From Haliclona indistincta (lineage: Eukaryota > Porifera > Demospongiae > Haplosclerida > Chalinidae): a stretch of DNA of 64,000 nt. The notes beneath the pieces were generated by a model. The model searched no databases and was not told where the DNA came from. It was given only the letters and a program-made list of their open reading frames with translations. Of the stretch, positions 1-8,640 are shown piece by piece; positions within the stretch are counted from its first letter, which is position 1; each line of letters opens with the position of its first letter. The DNA lies in the NCBI GenBank assembly GCA_964017065.1, contig OZ024787.1:5887301-5951300 (forward strand), written 5' to 3'. The position numbers and the translations under genes are program-made.

Positions 1-259
1 AAATACTTAGAAATTTTTTTAGGGATAAGTGATACATAGATAAATAATAATTTTATTTTAAAAATACAACAGTCACTGACTGTAGTAACTGATAACTGTT
101 AATAGGCAATTATTAGTCAAGTTAATTATGACATCGTTAAATTTTATGTACCACTGACTATTTAAGTTAGTCCATGTTATCTTTGTATCAGTTCAATGTG
201 TTAGTTCTTTGAGTTCAGTTCTATACTGTTCAATATATTAATCAGTTGAGTTCACATCA
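1..259 (+). mobile_element. Probable 3' part of a copia-type LTR
   Basis: AT-rich sequence without coding potential ends in CA at 259 and is followed at once by a methionine-tRNA-like primer site and, once transposon A is removed, by a gag-like start codon about 37 bp further on. That order (LTR, primer site, short leader, gag) is the copia layout. The left LTR end is not certain: a TGTTA at about 98 could be the start, or the LTR may extend beyond the window. No second LTR was found, so the element is truncated. Confidence 0.45.
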
Positions 260-273
260 GGTTATGAGCCCGG
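260..273 (+). other. Putative primer-binding site (methionine tRNA, anticodon arm)
   Basis: GGTTATGAGCCCGG lies directly after the CA that ends the putative LTR. It is complementary, with about two differences from the usual animal sequence, to the anticodon stem-loop of initiator methionine tRNA. Copia-type elements are known to prime from an internal half-tRNA of this kind. The match was made from memory of tRNA sequences. Confidence 0.45.
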
Positions 274-281
274 TGACCCTC
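272..281. repeat. Target-site duplication, left copy, transposon A
   Basis: GGTGACCCTC immediately precedes the TAGCCTCG terminus and recurs exactly at 2483-2492 after the other terminus. It is a 10-bp direct repeat of the copia leader, made when transposon A inserted. Confidence 0.85.
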
Positions 282-440
282 TAGCCTCGTCCCCAGGCTG
301 CTAAAAGACAGCCTGGTAACAACGGCTCGCGCATGCGCTAATTTTTCCCAAATATTTGGGAAACCGTATATTATTGTGTTATATCCGTGACAGTCTAACG
401 TCATAATCAGTATACTGTACTGCCGACTCGTTCCACCGTT

Positions 441-1443
441 ATGGCTGTTGAATTCTCTAGCTCGGTTACTTACGCGCTGCAGAAGTTAGGGACGCCAGAT
501 CTAGTTCTGAAGCCGGAGCAACGCACAGCTATCAACGCGGTTTACAATGGAAGGGACGTTTTTGTTTGGCTACCGACAGGTTTTGGCAAGAGCCTGTGTT
601 TCCACACCTTACCGTTCGTTTTTGGCTATAAGCTAGCTTTAACTGATGTCAGTGCTGTTTTAGTTATTACACCCTTGATTGCTTTAATGGTAGACCAAGT
701 ACGTAGTCTGAGGAGCAAAGGAGTGAAGGCTTCTGTTGTTACTTCAGGTACAACTACAACTCATGGCAGTGTACCAGTGATCTACTTGCTACTGAGTCAT
801 CACTGCTTAGTGATTGTCTGTTGTTTTGTACACCTGAATCTGTGCTTAATTCTAAGTGGAGATCATTGTTTGAAAAACCCTCCATATCTGATAGAATAGT
901 AGCTGTAGTGGTTGACGAGGCCCATTGTATTTCTAAATGGTGAGTTATGAGTAGTAGTATTATAATAATGATAATACTCTAAAATTTTACAGGAGTAAAG
1001 ATTTTCGACCAGATTATGGTAAATTGTCAGTACTGCGATCATTGCTAAATCCGAATACACCTTTCATGGCTTGTACAGCTACTGTGACAAAAGAGAGCCG
1101 GAAAGAAATCATCAAAAATCTTGAAATGTGTGGGTGTGAGTCTGTATCAATATCACCTGACAGACCCAATATTATATATTACGCTGTTAAAAAAACGTAC
1201 AGAGATTGAAACCGATTTTGCAGACTTAGTTGCTTCTCTTAGAAAAAATTTGAATAAAACTTCACGTGTGATTGTTTGTTGTCGATCTTTGAACACCTGC
1301 TCAGACTTGTATGCCCACTTTTTGTACGAATTGGGAACAGCTTCTTACTATCCTCCTAATGCACCTCAAGTAAGCGATAACCGGTTATTTGGCATGTTTC
1401 ATGCATGTACTCCAGACTACAGCTTGTGCTACTGTTTGAGGTG
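441..1443 (+). pseudogene. Broken RecQ-like helicase of transposon A
   Basis: The ATG at 441 opens a frame with the RecQ motif 0 region, Walker A (LPTGFGKS) and motif Ia (VITPLIALMVDQV). The frame then shifts between about 745 and 830; the following frame carries the DEAH box (VVVDEAHCISKW). An intron at 940-992 (GTGAGT..ACAG) splits that Trp codon at the same place as in transposon B. Exon 2 holds the FRPDYGKL and TATVT motifs, then a second frameshift in the A run near 1190 before motif IV (VIVCCRS). The sequence breaks near 1415-1443 at the beginning of motif V, so motif VI and the zinc-binding tail are absent. Two frameshifts and the truncation make an active helicase impossible. It is clearly homologous to the gene at 3309-4698. 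Confidence 0.85.
940..992 (+). other. Intron in the broken helicase, position conserved
   Basis: Donor G|GTGAGT and acceptor TTTTACAG|G lie within the Trp codon that follows the DEAH motif. Transposon B has its only helicase intron (3812-3869) at the same codon and phase, which supports descent from a shared ancestral gene. Confidence 0.8.
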
Positions 1444-1943
1444 TCAAAACTAGACCCGAATTCTCAACTACATAAATAATAAAGGCAGCATGAAAGAGTT
1501 AGTATACTTTTACCCACATGCAGTGAAACTTGAGACATTTACCTGATGTGGGAGTGACATTTTGATGTAAAACCGAACTTGACTGTTGTGCCAAAACTGT
1601 AAGGTATTATTATAATCATGATCTTGTCAAATTAATTATGTGAACTTCTATACCTAGGGGTGATAACTGGTCGACTGAGTGTGGTAACGGGCCTGGATCA
1701 TCTGATACCTAATGTTGAAAGCATATTTTAAAAAGTATAGTAACAGTTGGCTTGTTCTTACTAATGGTGTCAATGGAGTTTCACGGTCTAAATTTGGACT
1801 TGTTTGCTCTGTGTATGCATGTGATGTAAATCAAATTTTACTGTGATTTAGGTTATTAATCATTTTACCTTGATGAGATAGGTCACGTTGAGAATCTGGA
1901 ATTTTAAATAAAATCAGTAATTTAGATGTCTTTAGACCCTTAC
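1444..1943. other. Non-coding remnant at the internal deletion of transposon A
   Basis: About 500 bp without a supported reading frame. It starts where the helicase is cut off and ends at the donor site of the ZAD exon, so part should be first-intron sequence of the transposase gene on the - strand. The deletion joint lies somewhere in this stretch, but I could not place it. Confidence 0.5.
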
Positions 1944-2328
1944 CGTCATAAGTCAATCTTTTTCTTGACAACTTTGCTGGTGGACGACTTCTACTAGTAT
2001 CTGGAGATACTTCTTCACAACTAGTTGCCTTTGGTCTCTTGGATAATCTCACACCACTTTCAAGACTAAGTAGAGTATTCTTTGCTTGCTGTCTAAATTC
2101 AATCAAGTCTTGCATGCTTTTATCAATAGACAGGAGCCTATGCTTGCAACTCTGACACACGTAAGGTGGCAGTCCAGTTTCCACGGCATTGCTGATATCC
2201 AGCTCAAGAAGAGTGGTGACTTTGGAAGCTAACTTCAGTTGCAGACTGGCTTTACCGAAGATATTCATAACCCGATTTGCTAGTACAAAACTACCGCACA
2301 ATCTACACTGACGATTAGCTGAAGCCAT
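1944..2328 (-). pseudogene. ZAD-type first exon of a lost transposase gene
   Basis: The exon starts at the ATG read down from 2328 and gives 128 codons plus one base, ending at a GTAAGG donor at 1943. The N-terminus has paired cysteines C8/C11 (CRLC) and C58/C61 (CQSC) around a spacer of about 46 residues, with an LPPYVCQSC stretch typical of ZAD zinc domains, which are known as protein-protein or DNA-binding modules at protein N-termini. A basic, Ser/Arg-rich linker follows, with a SPDTSRSRPPAKLSRKR segment that resembles the one in transposon B. The exon phase equals that of the B exon. No downstream exons remain in this element, so no full transposase can be made; a short ZAD-only protein is conceivable but unproven. 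Confidence 0.75.
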
Positions 2329-2482
2329 GTCTGAGCAAACAGCTGATTGCGATGACGAGTTAACGATAGGCCCCGCCCATTACGTGCGTCATGTACGTAT
2401 TTCTCGCGGAAAAATTGGCGCATGCGCGAGTCTGTTGTTACCAGGCCTAATTTCCTAAGAAATTGGCCTGGGGACGAGGCTA

Positions 2483-2492
2483 GGTGACCCTC
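2483..2492. repeat. Target-site duplication, right copy, transposon A
   Basis: GGTGACCCTC repeats 272-281 exactly. Removing the element and one copy restores a continuous copia leader running into the gag start codon at 2508. Confidence 0.85.
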
Positions 2493-2507
2493 TCACTGTG
2501 ATCAACG

Positions 2508-2714
2508 ATGGCTACAACCGACGGCAAACTGTTCGCTAACATTCCTCAACTAAGGACCGAGAAGGATTGGCCAGTGTGGAAATTCCAAGTTACTCATGCT
2601 CTCAAAGCCACTGAGCAGTGGGAATTCGCTACAGGAACAGCTGATGCTGAAGCAGAAGGTTATGCAGCAAGGCAAGAGAAAGTCTTTTACTCTATCCTGC
2701 AGTTTATAGCATAG
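2508..2714 (+). pseudogene. Truncated copia-type gag N-terminus
   Basis: The 68-residue frame has the pattern seen at the start of copia Gag proteins: a short leader, an L..EKDWPVWKFQVTHAL-like stretch (a hydrophobic residue, Trp, then a Trp/Lys/Phe helix), and a helix with Ala and Gln before a short hydrophobic end. Gag would normally run to several hundred residues with a CCHC zinc knuckle; here a stop follows ILQFIA and the downstream sequence is unrelated. With the LTR end and primer site at 1-273 it forms the 5' end of one retrotransposon, later split by transposon A. Family assignment rests on pattern recognition only. Confidence 0.55.
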
Positions 2715-2812
2715 CTACGAGTGTTTGACCAATCAGATTGCCCAGTTACCGGGTTATATTTCTCATACATGACCCACAGGTTTTCATATGGCCTGGCTAC
2801 AAATTGTGTCAT

Positions 2813-3110
2813 GAGAACAATGTTTTTTTTTATTTTATTATTTTTTTTGTTTAATTTTTTTTACCATTGTTTTATTATTATTATGTTTTTTTTTTAATAA
2901 TACAATGTATGTGATAGGGTTAATGAGGGTGTTCCTTATTTATGGGCGTCATGAGAAAAATGTTTTTTTTTTTTATTTTTTGTTTTTTTTCCTTAATTTT
3001 TGTTATAATAATATATATTTTTTTCAATAATGCAATAATTATTATGTGATATAGGGTAAATGAGTGTGTTCCATTGCTTTATTATTATTTTTTTCAATAA
3101 TACAATGTAT
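2813..3110. repeat. AT-rich tandem units, about 135 bp each
   Basis: Two units starting GTCATGAGAA(C/A)AATG, each with long T runs, ACCATTG..TTTATTATTA, CAATAATACAATGTATGTG and GGTAAATGAG-type blocks. The second runs into the GTGGTTCCTT target site of transposon B and resumes at 8364. The 98 bp before it (2715-2812) contain nothing recognisable. Confidence 0.7.
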
Positions 3111-3120
3111 GTGGTTCCTT
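3111..3120. repeat. Target-site duplication, left copy, transposon B
   Basis: GTGGTTCCTT directly precedes the TAGCCTCG terminus and recurs at 8354-8363. The unbroken form of this repeat (TGTATGTGGTTCCTTGTTTA) is present near 11,680, which confirms the 10-bp duplication. Confidence 0.9.
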
Positions 3121-3197
3121 TAGCCTCGTCCCCAGGCCCCGCCTCCCAAAGCTGAGGAGAGGGCCTGGTACACATTGTATGCGCATGCGTTAATTAT
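3121..3197 (+). repeat. Left terminal inverted repeat of transposon B
   Basis: 77 bp matching 8277-8353 perfectly in inverse orientation. It begins TAGCCTCGTCCCCAGGC, contains a subterminal hairpin (CCAGGCCC near the outer end pairing with GGGCCTGG about 30 bp inward) and ends in a GCGCATGCG palindrome followed by TTAATTAT. These are likely transposase-binding and cleavage signals (inference). Confidence 0.9.
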
Positions 3198-3308
3198 GTC
3201 CAAATATGGCATGATTTTTCACCGAATCAGTTGAATTCGCATACTGTTAGTAATCGCTTGGATACTTATTCGTGTTCCGTACTATGCTCGTAATCCTTGT
3301 GAACGGTC

Positions 3309-4698
3309 ATGGACTCTGAAACTAGATTCGACCAAGCTTTGTTGTTTGCACTGGAATGCGTGGGGAAAGCCAGCGTAAAGCTAAAGGAGCATCAACGCAA
3401 GGCTGTTCGCTACGTGTACGACAAGCATGATGTTTTTATTTGGCTGCCTACAGGATACGGCAAGTCACTTTGCTACGAACTACTGCCGTATGTTTTCGAT
3501 CACAAGCTGGACACTGATCGAAGTGTAGTGCTCGTCGTATCACCGCTAATATCACTAATGATAGATCAAGTCAGGAGTTTGAATGCACGCGGTGTACCAG
3601 CTGCAATTTTAAGTTGCAACTCATCAGGTTCTTACAGTGGGTGCAAAGAGCTGTTGGCAAGAGAGAGTGATTCTGCGAAGTACAAGTTGCTGTTTGGGTC
3701 TCCTGAGGCTATTCTATGCGGTACAAGGTGGAGTGAGATGCTGTTGAGAGAACCATATGCAACAAATACAGTGGCAGTTGCTATAGATGAAGCCCACTGT
3801 GTATCAACATGGTGAGTATCACTGCGTTAGTCTGATTTTCTATTTCACATTGAAATAATTATTCTACAGGAGCAACACATTTAGACCAATTTATGGGAGA
3901 TTACATGAACTGCGTGCATTCATTCCTGCACGTACACCCCTTCTTGCTCTGACAGCTACTGTCACCACATCAATCAAAGTAGATGTTGTCGAGAAGCTGG
4001 ATATGTTGGGCTGTGCTAATGTGTCAGTGTCCCCAAATCGACCTAACATTTTCTACGAAGTAAAGACTCGCACTGATCTTGCTGATCTTGATCACCTTGT
4101 TCGAGATCTTAAGGAAGACAACATCAAAGCAGAGCGTGTCATTGTATACTGTCGTTCTCTAAATAAGTGTGCTGATCTGTACGAATACTTTCAGGATGCT
4201 CTCAGAGACCTGTCCTATTTTCCTGTTTCTGCTAACCACACATCTAGCAATCGTCTGTATGGCATGTTTCATGCACATACTCCACAGGAAAATAAAACAG
4301 CTATATTAGATAGCTTGATTAACCCACATGGTGTGGTTCGTGTCGTGTTTGCTACTGTGGCGCTGGGAATGGGGGTGAATATGGCTGGAGTTAATCAGAT
4401 AATACACTATGGAGCACCTCACAGTATAGAGGATTACATGCAAGAGAGTGGTCGGGCTGGTCGGTCAGGTGATCAAGCATTCTCTGTAGTGTATTGGAGA
4501 CCAGCAGATGTTCCTCTAAAAAAAGAATTGAAAACAAACCAGGACAGAGAAATTGCAGCAGTGAGACACTATTTAGAAAACAATACTACTTGTCGACGTG
4601 TTCAACTTCTTCGATATTTTGAATCAACCTTTGTCGATTCTTTACCACCTCCAATAAAGAGTACTTGTTGTGATGTGTGTAAACTCATTGCAGATTGA
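3309..4698 (+). CDS. RecQ-like SF2 DNA helicase encoded by transposon B
   Basis: Exons 3309-3811 and 3870-4698 join (GTGAGT..CTACAG intron, 58 bp) into 443 residues. In order: motif 0 around residues 26-30, Walker A LPTGYGKS (46-53), motif Ia VVSPLISLMIDQV (76-88), DEAH (160-163), FRPIYG (172-177), TAT (196-198), motif IV VIVYCRS (about 258-264), motif V around 325-339 and motif VI QESGRAGRSG (359-368). A cysteine cluster (C409, C434/C435, C438) matches the RecQ zinc-binding subdomain. The protein stops there, with no winged-helix (RQC) or HRDC domain, so it is a minimal helicase core with ATP-dependent unwinding expected. It faces the transposase gene inside the same inverted repeats, which argues for a role in the element's own movement and against its being a host BLM/WRN gene. 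The ATG at 3309 lies at the same place relative to motif 0 as in transposon A. Confidence 0.92.
3812..3869 (+). other. Intron of the transposon B helicase
   Basis: 58 bp, donor TG|GTGAGTATC, acceptor ATTCTACAG|G. Splicing restores the Trp codon after DEAHCVST and joins it to SNTFRPIYG, exactly the spacing expected in RecQ proteins. Without splicing the frame meets a stop at once. Confidence 0.9.
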
Positions 4699-4731
4699 TA
4701 GATAATTATTATTATGCCATGACATGATAAA

Positions 4732-7700
4732 CTATTCACTAATTATAATTTCATCTGGTTCAGTATCTGACAAATCTTCTTCTGGTCTAATAGATCCGTT
4801 CCGTTTTACAGCTTCTGAGTGCTTCTTCTTAAGCCACGCAAGCAGGTCCACCCATTTCAGGCTTCTTAGAGGATTGTCTGACACATTGAAAGAAATCTGC
4901 TTCCGTTTAGGGACCTGTTTCAAGGTGTTCAATTTCAGTAAGGTCGTCACAACTTTTTCGATATCTTGTTTACTTGATGTAGTACTATGATGACTACAAG
5001 GGATTGGCACTGCTGACTGTCGGTTGTACACCTGACTTACTTTATTAACAAAGCTGACTGAACGAGCTGCTCTTTTCAGTGCATCTTCAGAAAAGTTTGA
5101 CCCCATATGAGCGACTATATCTTTGATCTGTTTGTTTACATGCTCGTTTGCCAAATCGCATGGAATATTATAGCCTGCACCTCCACGGCTGTTTACAAAG
5201 CGACTCCAAGTAAGTTCATGAGAGAGTTGGGGAGAAAGACAGATAAGTTGAATTTGAATGTTAAGAGCTTCAAGAGCATACTTTGTTCGATGAGCATCAT
5301 AGAAGTGTGGAAGAAAAAGCTTCCAGCATCGTAGTACACGTTCACCATCACCTTCATTAGTTGCATCAATGAACTCTACCAGCATTGAGGCATAGTGGCA
5401 TAGCACGCGAGCATAATTGTTTACTCCGTCATCACTCACAGGCTCCTCCTCCGGTCTTTTTCTCTTGAAAGTATTCTCGATGATGGTAAATCTGTCAGCA
5501 ATTTTACCTGCTACTTTAAATATGTACGACTTTTTTATTTCAGACTTAGCCTTGTGCAAGCCAGGTGGAAGTGCTCCTGATGGAAGATTGTCTTCTGGTT
5601 TTGAGATCCCCAAGTCTATACAAGCAGCTGCTAGTATGTGTCCAGAAAAAACAGTAACAAGAAAGTCAACACATGCATCAACATTCTTCTTGGGTTCTTT
5701 TGTAACAGTGCAACGACTGAGTAATGTGCGAAAGTGACCTAGGGTTCCATGATCTTTACAAGACATGGAAAAAAGTCTCTTCCAAATGACCTATGGTGTA
5801 TACATTATAATCAAAAACATCAAGTATAATAATGTACATCTCACCTCAAGTAAAACAACCATGCAATGCCAGTCCTCAATCACAGGTTCTGTGAACTCCA
5901 AACGACCTTCTGGAGTGACGGCATCCATGACATGCCTTCTTGCACATGCCTGTCTCTCTCTTGTTAGTTGGTCACCACCTGACAGGACTTTATATCCAGC
6001 TATAGTATTTGTGTTTGCTAGATAGCTATGCATAGCCTTTACTATAGCAAGCATGCCTGCATGACTGGCCTCATTTTCCATGAGAACATCTAGAAGGCTA
6101 ATATCTGACTTGGTTGCCATCTCCTTAGAGTAACGATGCTGTATATGCATTGGAACAACACCAGCAAGGAAGCTAAGAGACGGAATATTCGTTACTAAAA
6201 TTCTAGCAACGAGAATGACAATGTTAGATTTCATTGCACTGGCATCTGCAGCAGATGGCAAAAAATCCTTGGGAAGCACTTCAGTGATGTCCGCAGTATT
6301 ACCAGTGCAAGACAATTGTGCCGTGTCGACCCTATTGCGTACAGCAATGATGCTATACATATGATGCATTGTGGCCTGATGGTTACTCCTGACATCTCTT
6401 ACTCTAATTTGCTTATCAACGTTGTCTCCAACAAACTTGAAGCGCTGACCAACAGCAACCCACTGTTGCAAGGAGACTTGGTGCAGCTTGCTGACTTCAG
6501 AGAGCAAATTTAGCAAACCATTGTAGCTCAAGCACACATTGACATGATTAAGCTGTGACTGCGTCTGCATGTGAATAACAGAATAGCTATCAGTGCATGT
6601 AGATAAGCTTATAATTACACTGACCTGTTTCTGCACACCTGACTTGAAAAGCAATAATGACAATATCTTTTGAACACCGCACATTTGTCGGTTTCTTTCT
6701 TTGAGAAGAATTCCCATTACCAAACATATAGCAGGGTAGTGCACATCTCCGCACTTCTGCTCATTGCGTGAATCACTGTGGCTGGTAATAACTTGAAGGA
6801 TTTTTAATACAATTGGAGCACGATTTTGTAATTCGTCGATGAGTGTCTGCCACTGAAATTTATGAAGATCACTTATCGGAATACTACGAAACAATGATGG
6901 AAGTGATGCCGACGACTTCTTGCACAGCTCAGAGCATTCCGCATCAATTAAACCAGCCAGACTCTGTATCCACTCATTAGAGTAATTATTAGTTTTGACC
7001 TGTATTGTAAAGCCTGGTCTCAACTGTTACATGCTAAAATAATACTACATACCTCTATCACATCATACATTGGTTGCTCATCTTGAGCCAAGAATGGACC
7101 TTTACCAGTGCCGGCAAGTGTGATCATTTCACTATGTGGTGTAGTCGATGGTTCACTGTCCTCAGTCCAGGTGTCAGATGGTTCTCTGACAGCACAGTTG
7201 CTAGTAATTGCTACAAAAAACAAACTAAAAAGTGTATCTTGAGCCAAGAATGGACCTTTACCAGTGCCGGCAAGTGTGATAATTTCACTATGTGGTGTAG
7301 TCGATGGTTCACTGTCCTCAGTCCAGGTGTCAGATGGTTCTCTGACAGCACAGTTGCTAGTAATTGCTACAAAAAACAAACTAAAAAGTGTATCTTGAGC
7401 CAAGAATGGACCTTTACCAGTGCCGGCAAGTGTGATAATTTCACTATGTGGTGTAGTCGATGGTTCACTGTCCTCAGTCCAGGTGTCAGATGGTTCTCTG
7501 ACAGCACAGTTGCTAGTAATTGCTAAAAAAACAAACTAAAAAGTGTATCTTGAGCCAAGAATGGACCTTTACCAGTGCCGGCAAGTGTGATAATTTCACT
7601 ATGTGGTGTAGTTGATGGTTCACTGTCCTCAGTCCAGGTGGCAGACGGTTCTTCTCTGACAGCACAGTTGCTAATAATTGCTATAAATAAAAACAATCGT

Positions 7701-8167
7701 GACAAGGATGAACACCAAGCCAGTTGTAGCACAAACGTACCGTCAGTAGAAAGATTATTACCGAAATTTAGCTGTCTCGGTGCAAGAGGAGTCGCGCGCT
7801 TTGCAGCTGGTCTCGATCTAGCTGTGTGAGGAGAAACCTCAAGACCGCTAGTGTCCTTAACCCGCTTCATGGTCCCTGATTGGCCACGAAAACACTCAGT
7901 AGTCTTTTTGATGGACGCAACCATATTTTTCAAACACTGGAGGGCATCCTCGATCGTTCGAATCTTAATACTGCAGCTGCTGCAGATCTGAGCAGGCAGT
8001 CCATCGCCTCGTGACGTTGGGACCTCTAGAACCTCTGTCAACCGACAAGCCCAACGATCACGGATGCCAGCTGGGGTGAAGAGACGCTTGCACGTACGCA
8101 GATCGCAACGAATTTGGCATATCCGACAGTAGAGTGCTGGTATAGTTACAGCTCGAGTTACAGACAT
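4732..8167 (-). CDS. ZAD/DUF6589-like transposase of transposon B
   Basis: My model joins 8167-7741, 7680-7573, 7522-7418, 7366-7262, 7210-7053, 7023-5845 and 5790-4732 into 1,046 residues, with every phase consistent. The N-terminus is a ZAD-like zinc domain (C14/C17 and C62/C65), then a basic Ser/Arg/Pro linker, then four near-identical 35-36-residue acidic repeats. The core resembles DUF6589 proteins: GDNVDKQIR (D501, D504), GGDQLTRERQ (D652), an EDWH motif, a VIWKRLF..DHGT segment (D707) and an IPCDLANEHVNKQIK segment (E910). D501 or D504, D652 and E910 could form a DDE-type catalytic triad; that is inference. The least secure junction is 7052-7024, which implies a 29-bp intron. The last intron (5844-5791) is well supported, since it joins VVLLE to VIWKRLF. 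The gene converges on the helicase gene. Confidence 0.82.
5791..5844 (-). other. Intron before the last transposase exon
   Basis: 54 bp, donor GAG|GTGAGATG and acceptor ACACCATAG|GTC on the - strand, phase 0. It joins the EDWHCMVVLLE stretch to VIWKRLFSMSCKDHGT, keeping the conserved block continuous. Confidence 0.85.
7053..7680 (-). repeat. Four-fold tandem exon-plus-intron repeat in the transposase gene
   Basis: Copies begin at 7081, 7237, 7393 and 7548 on the + strand, so the period is 156, 156 and 155 bp. Each unit holds a 105-bp exon (108 bp in the 5'-most copy) and a 50-51-bp intron with a GTAAAGG donor and a T-rich TTTTTGTAG or TTTTTTTAG acceptor. The exon encodes an acidic Ser/Thr/Glu segment around TWTEDSEPSTTPHSE. 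Because 105 and 108 are multiples of three, any number of copies can be included or skipped without shifting frame. Confidence 0.8.
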
Positions 8168-8276
8168 GTTAGATCGATAACGTGTTTTTAGTATATTCTT
8201 GTACGTTCTAGTATTTGGTGAACGCCCAATCCGGATACTTTTTAATGATATTATCCAGGATATTCACTTGATCGCG

Positions 8277-8353
8277 ATAATTAACGCATGCGCATACAAT
8301 GTGTACCAGGCCCTCTCCTCAGCTTTGGGAGGCGGGGCCTGGGGACGAGGCTA
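8277..8353 (-). repeat. Right terminal inverted repeat of transposon B
   Basis: Perfect inverse of 3121-3197, ending GCCTGGGGACGAGGCTA directly before the second GTGGTTCCTT. The 109 bp between it and the transposase ATG at 8167 are the likely promoter region; no clear TATA box was picked out. Confidence 0.9.
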
Positions 8354-8640
8354 GTGGTTCCTTGTTTATAGGCGTCATGAGAACAATGTTTTTTTATTTT
8401 TTTTTGTTTTTTTTTACCATTGCTTTATTATTATGTTTTTTTTTCAATAATACAATGTATGTGATAGGGTAAATGAGTGTGTTCCTTGTTTATGGGCGTT
8501 ATGAGAAAAATGTTTTTTTTTTAATTTTTTTTGTTTATTTTTTTTACCATTGTTATTATATATTTTTTCAATAATACAATATTATACAATATTATGTGAT
8601 ATAGGGTAAATGAGTGTGTTCCATTGTTTTATTATTATTA
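8354..8640. repeat. AT-rich tandem units resumed after transposon B
   Basis: Starts with the right target duplication (8354-8363) and continues GTTTATAGGCGTCATGAGAACAATG-like unit sequence, two further units of about 130 bp, ending in TTTATTATTATTA. It continues the block at 2813-3110. Confidence 0.7.

Larger units (their letters stand above)
282..2482. mobile_element. Transposon A: deleted helicase/ZAD DNA transposon
   Basis: A 2,201-bp element with termini TAGCCTCGTCCCCAGGC and its exact complement, flanked by the 10-bp duplication GGTGACCCTC. The terminal repeats stay similar over about 70 bp, each holding a short hairpin (CCAGGC paired with GCCTGG on the left, an AATTTC/GAAATT stem on the right) and a GCGCATGCG motif. 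Inside are the broken first two-thirds of a RecQ-like helicase (+) and the first exon of a ZAD-type transposase gene (-). Compared with transposon B, the 3' ends of both convergent genes are missing, so one internal deletion removed the centre. It cannot move on its own. Best fit by gene content: helicase-encoding Academ lineage (inference). Confidence 0.85.
3121..8353. mobile_element. Transposon B: RecQ helicase + ZAD/DUF6589 transposase
   Basis: A 5,233-bp DNA transposon with perfect 77-bp terminal inverted repeats and an exact 10-bp target duplication. It carries two convergent genes whose stop codons are only 33 bp apart: a RecQ-like helicase (+, 3309-4698) and a multi-exon transposase (-, 8167-4732) with a ZAD zinc domain at its start and a DUF6589-like core. 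All reading frames stay open under a consistent splice model, and the terminal repeats are identical, so this looks like a recently active copy. As recalled, the Academ superfamily has a helicase-encoding lineage (AcademH) in animals and fungi; this is the closest known group, pending comparison. Confidence 0.9.

Noticed and set aside
282..2482. hAT or P-element with an 8-bp duplication for transposons A and B
   Set aside because: For B the terminus must start at TAGCCTCG because the preceding base differs from the CTAG reading, and this gives 10-bp duplications in both elements.
3309..4698. Host BLM/WRN/RECQ gene
   Set aside because: It lacks RQC and HRDC domains, lies inside perfect inverted repeats with a transposase, and has a decayed relative in a second element of the same plan.
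4724..6513. Short plus-strand frames opposite the transposase exons
   Set aside because: They are antisense shadows of conserved exons with no recognisable product.
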